A DNA stretch of 64,000 nucleotides from Lysobacter sp. ISL-50 (GTDB taxonomy: Bacteria > Pseudomonadota > Gammaproteobacteria > Xanthomonadales > Xanthomonadaceae): contig NZ_JAGGRI010000038.1 of NCBI RefSeq assembly GCF_018612875.1, positions 113,120 to 177,119 of the forward strand. The letters run 5' to 3'. The position numbers and the translations under genes are program-made. The stretch's first letter is position 1; every line of letters starts with the position of its first letter. Below, piece by piece: positions 1 through 8,702 of this stretch. The notes below the pieces were generated by a model that was given only the letters and a program-made list of their open reading frames with translations, had not been told where the DNA came from and searched no databases.

Positions 1-135
1 CGCATATCCAATCCTTGAAGCAACTGGATTCGAGGCTATGTCGTGGGGACATAACCTTCAAGGTCGAATGAATGTGCCTGGCGACGGTGCGACTTGACTG
101 CCGCGGTCAGCCTTATCGAAGCGCGATGAACCGTC

Positions 136-819
136 TCAGCGCGACAACCACTGCGCCACCAACGGCGGCACCGTCTTCACCGCGGTGCCCTGCAGGAAAC
201 GGTAATAACGCGGCACCTCCTGCAGTTCCGGCGACACGAACACGCGCTCGGCGGTGGGCGGGGCGTAATCGACCAACCCAGCGGCCGGGAACACGGTCAG
301 CGAGGTGCCGATCGCCAGCACCTTGTCGGCGTTGGAGAAATGCTGCGCCGCCTGCTCCAGATGCAGGACGCCTTCGCCGAACCAGACCACGTCCGGACGC
401 AACTGGCTGCCCAACTCGCACAGATCGCCGATTTCGATCAGCGGGCCCTTGAGCGTGTAGATGCGCGATTCGTCGGCGCTGCTGCGCGCCTTGAGGATTT
501 CGCCGTGCACGTGGATCACGTGGGTGGAGCCGGCGCGCTCGTGCAGGTCGTCGATGTTCTGCGTGATGACGACGACGTTGTACTTGTCTTCCAGCCGCGC
601 GATGGCTTCGTGCGCCGCGTTCGGGCGCGCGGCCAGCACGGCCTTGCGGCGTTCGTTATAGAAACGCAGCACCGTCGCGGGATCGCGCTCGAACGCCTGC
701 GGCGAGGCGACGTCCTGCAGACGGTACTCGTGCCACAGGCCGCCCATGTCGCGGAAGGTCTTCAGGCCGCTTTCGGCGCTGACGCCGGCGCCGGTGAATA
801 CGACGATGTTCGGTTTCAT
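136..819 (-). CDS. Sir2-family NAD-dependent protein deacylase (227 aa)
   Basis: Sirtuin that should remove acyl groups from lysines using NAD+ in the cytoplasm. Visible motifs are the NAD-binding GAGVSAESG (residues 10-18), TQNIDDLH (86-93) and the catalytic His of HVHGE (about 105). Residues Y54 and R57 (in YNERR) match the Tyr-x-x-Arg signature of SIRT5/CobB-type enzymes that accept succinyl or malonyl groups. The Cys-x2-Cys pairs of the usual zinc module are absent; only one Cys occurs in that segment. The ATG at 819 was chosen because the family begins immediately before the GAG motif; upstream in-frame sequence is Arg-rich and non-homologous. No operon partner is visible. Function as a deacylase is secure by family; the desuccinylase preference is inferred. 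Confidence 0.93.
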   Translation of the reverse strand: MKPNIVVFTGAGVSAESGLKTFRDMGGLWHEYRLQDVASPQAFERDPATVLRFYNERRKAVLAARPNAAHEAIARLEDKYNVVVITQNIDDLHERAGSTHVIHVHGEILKARSSADESRIYTLKGPLIEIGDLCELGSQLRPDVVWFGEGVLHLEQAAQHFSNADKVLAIGTSLTVFPAAGLVDYAPPTAERVFVSPELQEVPRYYRFLQGTAVKTVPPLVAQWLSR

Positions 820-1036
820 GTTCGACACTCTGAATCGGGAACCGGCGCCGCGATCGCGCGCGCCGCGCCCGCCAGGGCGTTCGCGACGGGCGACGACGAT
901 TGCGACGGGGCTTTCAACCATAGCGCAACCACGCGCATCTGTTGAGGGCGGACGCTGCGCGCGCGCCGCCCGATTCCGGCCGCCGCGGCTTCACGGCCGG
1001 CGCTTATCATCGACACGTCACGAGTGGGAGACAGGA

Positions 1037-2566
1037 ATGATCGCTTATCTGCTGGGCATGGTCTTGGGCGCGGCGCCGGCGACGGCCGCCGCCGCAACCG
1101 CGACGGCGCCGCCGGCCGCGGCCTCCGTCGAGCCCGCCGGCAGTTGGGTGGTCCGCGACGTCACCGTCATTCCGGCCGATACCGATGAAGTGCTGGCGCA
1201 TCGCACGGTGCTGATCCGCGACGGCAAGATCGCCCGGATTCTGCTGCCCGGCGCGGTGGCGAAGGTCAAGGACGCGACCGTGGTGGACGGGCGCGGCAAG
1301 TTCCTGGTGCCCGGTTTCGTCGATGCGCACCTGCATATCGCCACCGAGGGCGCGATTCGCGGCAGCAAGGACGCGACGCTGTCCGGCCTGGATCTGGGCG
1401 GCGACCACCGCTACGACCGCCAGGTGATGCTGAGCCTGCTCAAGGCCGGCGTCACCGGCGCGGCCAATCTGGGCGGCAGCGTGAGCAGCGACGACGACCT
1501 GCTGTGGCTGCGCGGCGAAATCGACGCCGGCCGCATCGACGGGCCGAAGCTGTACGTCGGCAAGCTCATCAACGGCCCGCGCGCGGCGGTCGAGGCCAAG
1601 CCCGAAGGCGCGGTGCCGGCGTCGAAACCCGAAGCGCCGACCACCGCCGCCGACGGCGTCACCGCGGTGCGCCGCGCGCGCGAACGCGGCTACGATTTCA
1701 TCAAGCCGTATCAGTTCCTAAATCGCGAAACCTATCTGGCCGTGGTCGAGGAAGCCAAGCGGCAAGGCTTCATCACCACCGGCCATCTGCCGCAACTTGG
1801 GTGCGACAGCTGCGCCGACCGGGACTTCGCCTTCGCCCATCCGATGACCAACGTCGCCCACATCGAAGAGCTGGCGCGCTTCGCCCGTGTCGGCAGCGAT
1901 CTGGCGCCGAAGGACATCGACGCGCTGGCGCAGGCGATGGTCGATAGCCGCATGTCGGTATCGCCGGGCCTGATCACGCTCAAGACCATCGTCGGCATGT
2001 ACGTGCAGCGCGAAGTGCCGCCGGTATCCAGCCAGTGGCTGAAACTGGTCGATCCGGTCACCCGCCGCGATTGGGCGCCGCCGGCCAACCGCTATCTGAG
2101 CCAGGCCTTCCGCGATCAGGAGAATGCCGACCGTTTCTCGGCCGGCTACGACTTCGGCCGCGTGCTCACGCGCGAACTATGGAAACGCGGGGTCGGCTTC
2201 ACCGTCGGCACCGACGCGCCCTTGCCCGGGCTGCCGTTCGGCGTGTCGGCGCAGCAGGAAATGATCGAACTGCGCGAGATCGGCCTCAAGCCGGTGGAAG
2301 TGCTGCGCGCGGCCTCGATCAACGCCCATCGCCTGTTCGACCCGGGCGCCGGCAGCGGCGCGGTGCGCGAGGGCGAAAGCGCGAACCTGGTCTTGCTCAA
2401 CGCCGATCCGCTGGCCGATATCCAGAACGTGGCGAAGATCGACGGCGTGTTCGCGCAGGGGCGCTGGCTGTCGATGGCGCAGATCGATCGCAAGCTGGCC
2501 GAAAGCGAAGCCTTCGAGCGCGACCTGGAGCGGCAGTTGCAGGCGCGCAAGCCGGCGGCGCCTTGA
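1037..2566 (+). CDS. Exported amidohydrolase (imidazolonepropionase-like, 509 aa)
   Basis: Metal-dependent hydrolase of the amidohydrolase superfamily. A short hydrophobic, Ala-rich N-terminus (residues 1-30) looks like a signal peptide, so it probably acts in the periplasm or outside. The beta-strand-1 metal motif is FVDAHLH (HxH at 98 and 100); a Lys that could be the carbamylated bridge sits in GYDFIKPY (about residue 220), followed by a His in TTGHLP and a late Asp in VGTDAPLPG. The start at 1037 follows GGGAGACAGGA, a usable ribosome site. Substrate cannot be read from sequence; relatives act on Xaa-Pro dipeptides or cyclic imides. It stands alone and is divergent from the sirtuin. Confidence 0.9.
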   Translation: MIAYLLGMVLGAAPATAAAATATAPPAAASVEPAGSWVVRDVTVIPADTDEVLAHRTVLIRDGKIARILLPGAVAKVKDATVVDGRGKFLVPGFVDAHLHIATEGAIRGSKDATLSGLDLGGDHRYDRQVMLSLLKAGVTGAANLGGSVSSDDDLLWLRGEIDAGRIDGPKLYVGKLINGPRAAVEAKPEGAVPASKPEAPTTAADGVTAVRRARERGYDFIKPYQFLNRETYLAVVEEAKRQGFITTGHLPQLGCDSCADRDFAFAHPMTNVAHIEELARFARVGSDLAPKDIDALAQAMVDSRMSVSPGLITLKTIVGMYVQREVPPVSSQWLKLVDPVTRRDWAPPANRYLSQAFRDQENADRFSAGYDFGRVLTRELWKRGVGFTVGTDAPLPGLPFGVSAQQEMIELREIGLKPVEVLRAASINAHRLFDPGAGSGAVREGESANLVLLNADPLADIQNVAKIDGVFAQGRWLSMAQIDRKLAESEAFERDLERQLQARKPAAP

Positions 2567-2637
2567 GTGAGGCGCCGTTGACCGCCCTGACGGCGGTCAA
2601 CGGCTGGATAAGTTCTTCGGGCGGGGGATGCAAATAT

Positions 2638-2663
2638 CGCGGCGCGATCGAGATCGCGCCGCG
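2638..2663. terminator. Palindromic hairpin between convergent genes
   Basis: A 12-bp perfect inverted repeat with a two-base GA spacer lies between the stop codons of the amidohydrolase and the alpha/beta hydrolase. On the minus strand it is followed by ATATTT, so it may terminate the minus-strand gene; there is no clear T tract on the plus side. Confidence 0.5.
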
Positions 2664-2668
2664 AAGTT

Positions 2669-3493
2669 TCAGCCTTGCAAGAACGCCAGCAGATCGGCGT
2701 TGAGCCGGTCCTTGTGGGTGTCGGTCAATCCATGCGGCGCGCCCGGGTAGACGATGAGCTTGCTGTCCTTGATCAACTTGGCCGAGGCGCGGCCGGCGGC
2801 GTCGATCGGTACGACCTGATCGTCGTCGCCGTGCACGATCAAGGTCGGCACGTCGAATTTCTTCAGGTCTTCGGTGAAATCGGTGGCCGAGAACGCGGCG
2901 ATGGAGTCGTAGGTGTTCTTGTGGCCGCCGGCCATGCCTTGCACCCAGAACCAGTCGATCGCGCCTTGCGAAGGCTTGGCGCCGGGCCGGTTGAAGCCGA
3001 AGAACGGGCCGGCGGCCAGATCCTTGTACAACTGCGAACGGTCGGCGAGCGAGGCCGCGCGCAGGCCGTCGAACACGTCGATCGGCAGGCCGCCGGGATT
3101 GCGGTCGGTCTTGAGCATCAGCGGCGGCACCGCCGAAATCAGTCCGGCTTTCTTGACCCGCGCGGTGCCGTGACGGCCGATGTAGCGCGCCACTTCGCCG
3201 CCACCGGTGGAGAAACCGAACAGACTCGCATCGCGCAGGTCCAGGTGTTCGATCAGTTCGGCCAGATCGTCGGCGTAATGATCCATGTCGTTGCCGTCCC
3301 AAGGTTGGGCGGAACGGCCGTGGCCGCGGCGGTCGTGGGCGATGCAGCGAAAACCGTTGCCGGCCAGGAAGAACATCTGCGCTTCCCAACTGTCGGCGGT
3401 CAACGGCCAGCCGTGGCAGAACACCACTGCGGGGCCGCTGCCCCAATCCTTGTAGTACAGCTCGATGCCGGCGCGCGTGGTGAAGGTGCTCAT
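2669..3493 (-). CDS. Alpha/beta hydrolase, non-heme chloroperoxidase/arylesterase type (274 aa)
   Basis: Cytosolic alpha/beta-hydrolase of the cofactor-free haloperoxidase/esterase group. The nucleophile elbow is GFSTGG (Ser95), the oxyanion region CHGWPL (26-31) and the conserved DRRGHGRS (54-61). A late Asp lies in [10 protein letters not shown] and the catalytic His in APHGLT. Length is typical for the group. The start at 3493 gives the canonical [18 protein letters not shown] opening; longer in-frame extension is not conserved-looking. These enzymes usually hydrolyse small esters or lactones, and perhydrolase activity is often a side reaction; the natural substrate is unknown. Confidence 0.92.
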   Translation of the reverse strand: MSTFTTRAGIELYYKDWGSGPAVVFCHGWPLTADSWEAQMFFLAGNGFRCIAHDRRGHGRSAQPWDGNDMDHYADDLAELIEHLDLRDASLFGFSTGGGEVARYIGRHGTARVKKAGLISAVPPLMLKTDRNPGGLPIDVFDGLRAASLADRSQLYKDLAAGPFFGFNRPGAKPSQGAIDWFWVQGMAGGHKNTYDSIAAFSATDFTEDLKKFDVPTLIVHGDDDQVVPIDAAGRASAKLIKDSKLIVYPGAPHGLTDTHKDRLNADLLAFLQG

Positions 3494-3723
3494 GGGGGCT
3501 CCGTGGTCTGTGGGGCGCCCGCGTGGAAGCAGACCGCGCACGGCCAGGGCGGCCGTTCGCGGCATGCCATCCTGGCGGAAGCTGGAGAACGGGCGGCGCG
3601 AGGACGCGGCCCATTAACGGTCGACGGACAAAGCCGGCGGCGGCGGACAGCGTAGTTGCCGATCCGTGACGGTTATCGCGATCGGGTTTGGCGCGTGCGC
3701 TCATTGCCGAGCGCCGCCGCGCC

Positions 3724-4758
3724 TCAGCCGCGTTCGCGCGCGAAGCGTCGGCGATAGTCGCGCGGGCTGACGCCGAGCTTGCGGCGGAAGTGATGGCGCA
3801 TGGTGATCGCGCTGCCGAAACCGGTCTCGCCGGCGATGCGGTCGATCGAGGCGGGCGTGGTTTCCAGCAGCTCGCGCGCGCGTTCGACCCGCGCCTGGAT
3901 CAGCCAGTCGGCCGGCGTGGCGCCGGTGGCCTGCTTGAAATGGCGCATGAAACTGCGCTCGCTCATCGCCGCGATCCGCGCCAGTTCGGCGATCGTCAGC
4001 GGCTCGGCCAGGCGTCGGCGCATGTCGTCCAGCAGCGGCGCCAGCGCGCCGCGTTCGCTGCGCTGCACCGGCCGTTCGATGTACTGCGCCTGGCCGCCTT
4101 CGCGATGCGGTGCGATCACCAGGCGCCGCGCGACGTGATTGGCGATGCGCGGGCCCCAGTCGCGCCGCACCAGATGCAGGCACAGGTCCAGCCCGGCGGC
4201 GCTGCCGGCCGACGTCAGCAGGCGGCCTTCGTCCACGTACAAGGCGTTGGCGTCGATGCGGATGCGCGGATAGCGTTCGCGCAGGGTCTCGAGGTAACGC
4301 CAATGGGTGGTGGCGCGGCGGCCGTCGAGCAGTCCGGTCGCGGCCAGCACTAACACGCCCGAGCAGATCGACAGCAGCCGCGCGCCGCGCGCATGCGCTT
4401 CGCGCAGGGCATCGACGATGGCGGCCGGCACCGGCGTGTCGCTGCCGCTCCAGCCCGGAACGATCACCGTGCCGGCGCGCGCCAGCCGGTCCAGTCCGGC
4501 GTCGGCCTGGATCTTCAGGCCGTATTGGCCGCGCAAGGGGCGGCGCTGGGCGGCGCAGGTTTCGAAGCGGTACCAATCGCGGCCCAGGCGTTCGCGGGTC
4601 AGTTCCGGCCGCGCCAGCCCGAACACTTCCGCCGCGCAGGAAAACTCGAACGCGCACAGGCCCTCGTAGGCCAGCACCGCCACGCGCGGATTGATCGGCG
4701 CGCCGGTCTTCGCGGCGGCGCGCGCGGGCTTGCGGAGCACGGCGGCGGACTTCGGCAT
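3724..4758 (-). CDS. GlxA/FtrA-type transcriptional regulator, DJ-1-like plus AraC HTH (344 aa)
   Basis: Two-domain regulator. Residues about 25-200 form a DJ-1/PfpI-like sensor domain with SICSGVLVLAATGLLDGRRA, where a Cys sits in the nucleophile-elbow position. Residues about 240-340 carry a double helix-turn-helix AraC domain (LTIAELARIAAMSERSFMRH and a second helix pair ending near the C-terminus). It is transcribed away from the rhodanese gene; the two starts are about 90 bp apart, and GlxA-type regulators paired with a rhodanese are common in proteobacteria, so it probably controls that gene. ATG 4758 was chosen over the upstream ATG at 4788 because it leaves more promoter space. The ligand is unknown. 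Confidence 0.9.
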   Translation of the reverse strand: MPKSAAVLRKPARAAAKTGAPINPRVAVLAYEGLCAFEFSCAAEVFGLARPELTRERLGRDWYRFETCAAQRRPLRGQYGLKIQADAGLDRLARAGTVIVPGWSGSDTPVPAAIVDALREAHARGARLLSICSGVLVLAATGLLDGRRATTHWRYLETLRERYPRIRIDANALYVDEGRLLTSAGSAAGLDLCLHLVRRDWGPRIANHVARRLVIAPHREGGQAQYIERPVQRSERGALAPLLDDMRRRLAEPLTIAELARIAAMSERSFMRHFKQATGATPADWLIQARVERARELLETTPASIDRIAGETGFGSAITMRHHFRRKLGVSPRDYRRRFARERG

Positions 4759-4850
4759 GATTTGATCGAAGTGTGGCAATCCTGCCAATGGTGGCGCAGG
4801 CGGGCGCTGCCGACAATGAGCGCGTCGTCCTCACCCCGCCGGAGTTGATC

Positions 4851-5264
4851 ATGCGCAATGCCGTCACCGAGATTCCCGCCGCCGCGCCCGCAATGGCGCT
4901 GGCGCACTTCCAGGCGCAGTTCGCCTTCGAGACCGATTGCTGGGACACCCATGCCGCGATGGCCACGGCCGAGCCCGGCTTCGTGCTGGTCGATACGCGC
5001 AGCCCCGAGCTGTACGCACGCGGCCACCTGCCTGGCGCGATCAATCTGCCGCATCGCAAGATGATCGCCTCGCGCATGGCCGCGTACCCGGCTTCGACGT
5101 TGTTCGTGACCTACTGCGCCGGCCCGCATTGCAACGGCGCCGCGCGCGGCGCGGTGCGGCTGGCCGGGCTGGGCTATGCGGTCAAGCTGATGGCCGGCGG
5201 CGTCACCGGCTGGCTCGACGAAGGCTTCGCGCTGGCGAGCGGGGAGGACGACGCGGCGGCTTGA
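4851..5264 (+). CDS. Rhodanese-domain sulfurtransferase (137 aa)
   Basis: Single-domain rhodanese. The N-terminal CDC25-like motif is VLVDTRSPELYARGHLPGA (46-64), and the active-site loop is TYCAGPHCNGAA with candidate catalytic Cys89 and a second Cys94. It has no signal peptide and is probably cytoplasmic, moving persulfide sulfur between acceptors. The start at 4851 follows CCGGAG at good spacing; an in-frame ATG farther upstream would run back into the regulator's promoter. It is divergent from the GlxA-type regulator and likely its target. Confidence 0.9.
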   Translation: MRNAVTEIPAAAPAMALAHFQAQFAFETDCWDTHAAMATAEPGFVLVDTRSPELYARGHLPGAINLPHRKMIASRMAAYPASTLFVTYCAGPHCNGAARGAVRLAGLGYAVKLMAGGVTGWLDEGFALASGEDDAAA

Positions 5265-5339
5265 GCGAAGCGCTGACGTCGGCCGCGTGCGCAAGGCACC
5301 CGCAACAGCGCGCGCCGCTACCGCCGCGAGAACCTGATC

Positions 5340-5861
5340 GTGTCCGGCTTCCGCGACGCCATCGCCGAGAACCGCTTCTCGCTGTTCGCGCAGGAGATCC
5401 GCGAGCTCGGCCCGCATCCGGGCCCACAGCGGCATTACGAGATCCTGCTGCGCATGCGCGACGAGCACGGCGCGATCATCGAGCCGGCGCAGTTCGTGCC
5501 GGCAGCCGAGCGCTACGGGTTGATGATCGACCTGGACCGCTGGGTCGTCGGCACCTTGCTGCGCGACTACATCGGGGCCTTGCGCGCGACCCCGGATATT
5601 GCGCCGTCGGTGAACCTGTCCGCCAACTCGCTCAGCGATCCGCGGCTGTGGCCGTTCCTGCGCGACGAACTGCGTCGCGCCACGCTGGCGCCGGGACGGC
5701 TGAGCCTGGAAATCACCTATACCGCGCTGATATGTCGAGGACACGCAAGACTCTGGAACTGGTGCGGGCGCTGGGCATCGACAAGGCAGGGGTACGCCAT
5801 CGCGATGCCGCGGGCCTTGAGCGAGGTGTTCGCATTGCCCGTCGGGCACAGCGGGGCCTGA
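5340..5861 (+). pseudogene. Decayed EAL-domain gene (c-di-GMP phosphodiesterase remnant)
   Basis: The reading frame from a GTG at 5340 encodes the first part of an EAL domain: FSLFAQEI, YEILLRMRDEHG, FVPAAERYGLMIDLDRWV, then SVNLSANSLSD and LSLEITYTA. At about 5735 homology breaks and the middle of the domain (the DDFG and E(L/V)K metal-binding segments) is missing. The EAL C-terminus then reappears in pieces: LVRALGIDKA in one frame and QGYAIAMPRALSEVFAL in another. The GGDEF/PAS portion that normally precedes it is also absent. An internal deletion plus frameshift makes a functional phosphodiesterase impossible. Confidence 0.8.
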
Positions 5862-5994
5862 ACATAAAATTTCTTCGCAGCGGGCATGTCACGGCGGCGC
5901 GGGGTGGATCGTCGTATCGTGACGAGCGATTCGAATACGCGCATCGACGCGTCCGCACCGCTTCATCGCCTTCCCCCATTCGCAAGGAATCCGC

Positions 5995-6420
5995 ATGAAT
6001 CCCGCATCATCCCGGCCGGTCTTCGTCCTCAGCAATCCCGCCGGCCTGTACGATCCCGCGCCCAACGGCTATTCGCATCTGGCTCAGGTCGAGGCCGGCG
6101 CGCGCTGGCTCCTGGTCGCCGGGCAGGGCGGCGAAACCGCCGACGGCGCGCTCGACCCCGACTTCCGCGCGCAGGTGCGCCAGGCCATGGCCAACCTGAT
6201 CACCGCCCTGGCCGCGGCCGGCGCCGGCCCGCGCGATGTGGTCAAGCTGACCGTGCTGGTGGTCGATCACAGCCACGAGCGCCTGCACGTGTTCGGCGAA
6301 GAACTGGCCGCGGCGTTCGGCGCCGATCACCGCCCCGCCTGCACCTTGATTCCGGTGCCGCGTCTGGCCCTGGACGGGATGTTGTTCGAGATCGAGGCCT
6401 TCGCCGCATTGGCCGGCTGA
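5995..6420 (+). CDS. RidA/YjgF/YER057c family protein (141 aa)
   Basis: RidA-superfamily protein; family members hydrolyse reactive enamines/imines made by PLP enzymes. The C-terminal block DHRPACTLIPVPRLA contains the conserved Arg (about 113) used to hold the substrate carboxylate, followed by FEIEAFA. Length is typical. It ends 42 bp before the aldo/keto reductase and may be cotranscribed with it. It belongs to a divergent RidA subgroup, so imine deaminase activity is likely but not certain. Confidence 0.88.
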   Translation: MNPASSRPVFVLSNPAGLYDPAPNGYSHLAQVEAGARWLLVAGQGGETADGALDPDFRAQVRQAMANLITALAAAGAGPRDVVKLTVLVVDHSHERLHVFGEELAAAFGADHRPACTLIPVPRLALDGMLFEIEAFAALAG

Positions 6421-6462
6421 GGCCGCAGGATAGACTGGCTCCCCCCGATTCGCGCCCGCGCC

Positions 6463-7365
6463 ATGCCCGCCAATACCGAAACCGACACGCCCGCCTTGCA
6501 ACTGTCGCCCATCGTCGCCGGCGTATGGCGCATGGCCGAATGGAACTTCGATGTCGATCAGCGCCGGGACTGGATTCATCAGGCCCTGGCGCTGGGCATC
6601 GACAGCTTCGATCACGCCGATATCTACGGCGACTACCGGGTGGAGTCGCTGTTCGGCGAGGCGCTGGCGGCTGAGCCGTCCTTGCGCGATCGCATCAGGA
6701 TCGTCAGCAAGTGCGGGATCAAGCTGACCTCGGCGCAGCGGCCCGAACACCGGATCAAGTCCTACGACAGTTCGCGCGAGCACGTGCTGGCTTCGGTCGA
6801 GAACTCGCTGCGCGCGCTGCGTACCGATCGCCTCGATCTGCTGCTGATCCATCGCCCCGATCTGCTGATGGACGCCGACGCCCTGGCGCGCACCTTCGAG
6901 GACCTGAAGGCCGCCGGCAAGGTGCTGCATGTCGGCGTGTCCAATCACACGCCAGCGCAGCTGGCGCTGTTGAACTCGCGCCATCGCCTGGCCACGCACC
7001 AGATCGAACTGTCGCCGCTGCATCTGCCGCCGCTCGACGACGGCACGCTGGAGCAATGCCAGGCGCTGGCGATGCGGCCGATGATCTGGTCGCCGCTCGG
7101 CGGCGGGCGCTTGTTCGACGATGCCGACACGCACGCCCGGGAGGTGCGCGAAGTGCTGGCGGCGGTGGGCGAACGCTACGGCGGCGCGTCGGTGGCGACG
7201 ATGGCGTATGCGTGGTTGCTGCGGCATCCCTCGCGGCCGTGGCCGATCACCGGCAGCGGCCGCGTGCAGGGCCTGCGCGATGCTGTGCAGGCGTTGGCGA
7301 TCGAGCTGAGCGCGCAGGACTGGTACGAAATCTGGCAGACCGCCGCAGGCCGCGAAGTGGCCTGA
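6463..7365 (+). CDS. Aldo/keto reductase, YdhF-like (300 aa)
   Basis: NADPH-dependent (beta/alpha)8 oxidoreductase. The catalytic set is visible: Asp and Tyr in FDHADIYGDY, Lys in KCGIKL and His in LLIHRPD. SPIVAGVWRMAEWNF near the N-terminus and ITGSGRVQGLRDA near the C-terminus match the E. coli YdhF group, and the latter contributes to the nucleotide phosphate site. It lies directly after the RidA gene and before a terminator hairpin, which suggests a two-gene unit. Substrate unknown. Confidence 0.92.
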   Translation: MPANTETDTPALQLSPIVAGVWRMAEWNFDVDQRRDWIHQALALGIDSFDHADIYGDYRVESLFGEALAAEPSLRDRIRIVSKCGIKLTSAQRPEHRIKSYDSSREHVLASVENSLRALRTDRLDLLLIHRPDLLMDADALARTFEDLKAAGKVLHVGVSNHTPAQLALLNSRHRLATHQIELSPLHLPPLDDGTLEQCQALAMRPMIWSPLGGGRLFDDADTHAREVREVLAAVGERYGGASVATMAYAWLLRHPSRPWPITGSGRVQGLRDAVQALAIELSAQDWYEIWQTAAGREVA

Positions 7366-7390
7366 GGCCGCGGGCGCCATCGCGCCAACA

Positions 7391-7418
7391 AAAAGGCCGC
7401 CGGTGTTCCGGCGGCCTT
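7391..7418 (-). terminator. Rho-independent terminator
   Basis: GGCCGCCGG and its complement form a 9-bp stem with a TGTT loop, flanked on the plus strand by AAAA. On the minus strand the stem is followed by TTTTTGTTGG, making a classical intrinsic terminator for the SRPBCC/YciI genes; it may also serve the convergent aldo/keto reductase. Confidence 0.85.
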
Positions 7419-7443
7419 CGTGTTTGCGCGGGTCGGCGGCGGC

Positions 7444-7983
7444 TTATTGCGCCAGCGAGTTCTCGCTGAGCTGCTTGAGGTCGCGCAGGCCTTTTTCGAA
7501 CATGCCGCCGACCATCTTGTCCATGCTCATGAAAATGCCCATCGCCTTGAACAGGAAGCTGTGGCGGCCGCTCATGGCCCAGGTCACCTCGGTTCGCGCG
7601 CCGACCGGCGTGAAGGTGAATTCGGCCAGGTTGTGGGCTTCGAAGGGCTTGAGGAAATCCAGTTGGATCTTGATGTACTGATCCGGCCGGGTTTCCAGGA
7701 TCAGCATGCGGCCCTCGCCGACGTTCTTGTTGCCGACCCAGCCGTAGATCGCGCCTTCGCCCGACTCGGCGCCTTCATAGCTGCGGCGCAGGTCGGGATC
7801 GACGTTTTCGAACGGCGACCACTGCGGCCAGCGATGGAAATCCTGCACCTGGGCGAACGCGGCCGCGGGCGGCGCGTCGATGAGGAGGCTGCGTTCGACC
7901 CGGAAAGCCGATGGCCGCATCGCCGCCACGACCAGGAACAACACGATGAGCGCGGCGATGGCGAAAATAATGATCTGCAACAT
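7444..7983 (-). CDS. SRPBCC-family protein with N-terminal membrane anchor (179 aa)
   Basis: Polyketide-cyclase-like (START fold) protein. Residues 1-20 are a hydrophobic helix, after which the SRPBCC core runs from VERSLLIDAPPAAAF through WSPFENVDPDL to the end. The fold binds hydrophobic ligands; many such proteins with this PxxWSPF motif are annotated as activator of Hsp90-like or polyketide cyclase, but the ligand is unknown. It follows the YciI-like gene at 42 bp on the same strand and probably shares its transcript. Confidence 0.88.
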   Translation of the reverse strand: MLQIIIFAIAALIVLFLVVAAMRPSAFRVERSLLIDAPPAAAFAQVQDFHRWPQWSPFENVDPDLRRSYEGAESGEGAIYGWVGNKNVGEGRMLILETRPDQYIKIQLDFLKPFEAHNLAEFTFTPVGARTEVTWAMSGRHSFLFKAMGIFMSMDKMVGGMFEKGLRDLKQLSENSLAQ

Positions 7984-8025
7984 GGCGAGGCGTCCTGAGG
8001 TTCGGGGAAGTGAACGATGCCGCGA

Positions 8026-8430
8026 TCAGCGACCTTGCGATTCCAGGCGCTCGACCGATTCTTGCACGTCGGCGGGAAAATCCTCGATTTCCATGACCTT
8101 GCGGATCTCGATGGTCTCGTTGTCCGAGCCCGGGCAGCGCTTGGCCCAGGCGATGGCCTCATCGCGCGAAGCCACATCGAGCATCCAGAAGCCGCCGAGC
8201 ACTTCCTTGGCCTCCGGGAAGGGGCCGTCGGTGACCGTGGGCCGGCCGCCGCGGAAGCTGACCCGCGCGCCCATCGACGGCGGGTGCAGGCCGTCGAGCG
8301 AGATCAGCACGCCGGCCTCCTGCAGTTCCTGGTTGTAAGCCCGCATCGTCTCGATCTGTTCGGCGCTGGGCAGCGTGCCGGCCTTGGCGGATTCGTAGCC
8401 TTGCGGAATCATCAGCATCATGTAGCGCAT
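8026..8430 (-). CDS. YciI-like (DGPF) protein (134 aa)
   Basis: YCII/DGPF-domain protein, recognised by the opening MRYMMLMI, the VTDGPFPEAKE motif and the closing VMEIEDF. The fold is a ferredoxin-like barrel with a conserved His/Asp pair in some members; enzymatic function is unproven for this DGPF subgroup, whose members often neighbour SRPBCC or ECF sigma genes. The start at 8430 is preceded by GGAGAAACACCC, a good ribosome site; the longer upstream frame is Arg-rich noise. It is the first gene of a probable pair with the SRPBCC gene. Confidence 0.9.
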   Translation of the reverse strand: MRYMMLMIPQGYESAKAGTLPSAEQIETMRAYNQELQEAGVLISLDGLHPPSMGARVSFRGGRPTVTDGPFPEAKEVLGGFWMLDVASRDEAIAWAKRCPGSDNETIEIRKVMEIEDFPADVQESVERLESQGR

Positions 8431-8702
8431 GGGTGTTTCTCCTGTGCTTGTCGTCGGGTCGACGCGGCGGGCGGGCTTGGGGTTTAAGCCGGTTGCAGTG
8501 CCGCGTTCTTGCAAGGACGACGAACCGGCGCGCGCCGGTTCGACACGCGGGCGAAAAATATTTCGCGCCGCCCGCGGCGGCGATCCACGCGGCAGGCGCC
8601 GCGGAACTGAATCGAATCTGTCTTGCGTGTGCCGCGACGCCGCAGCGATGACCAAGGGACTGCTTACCATCGCGCCTTCATTGACCGAAGGTGAGGCCGG
8701 TA

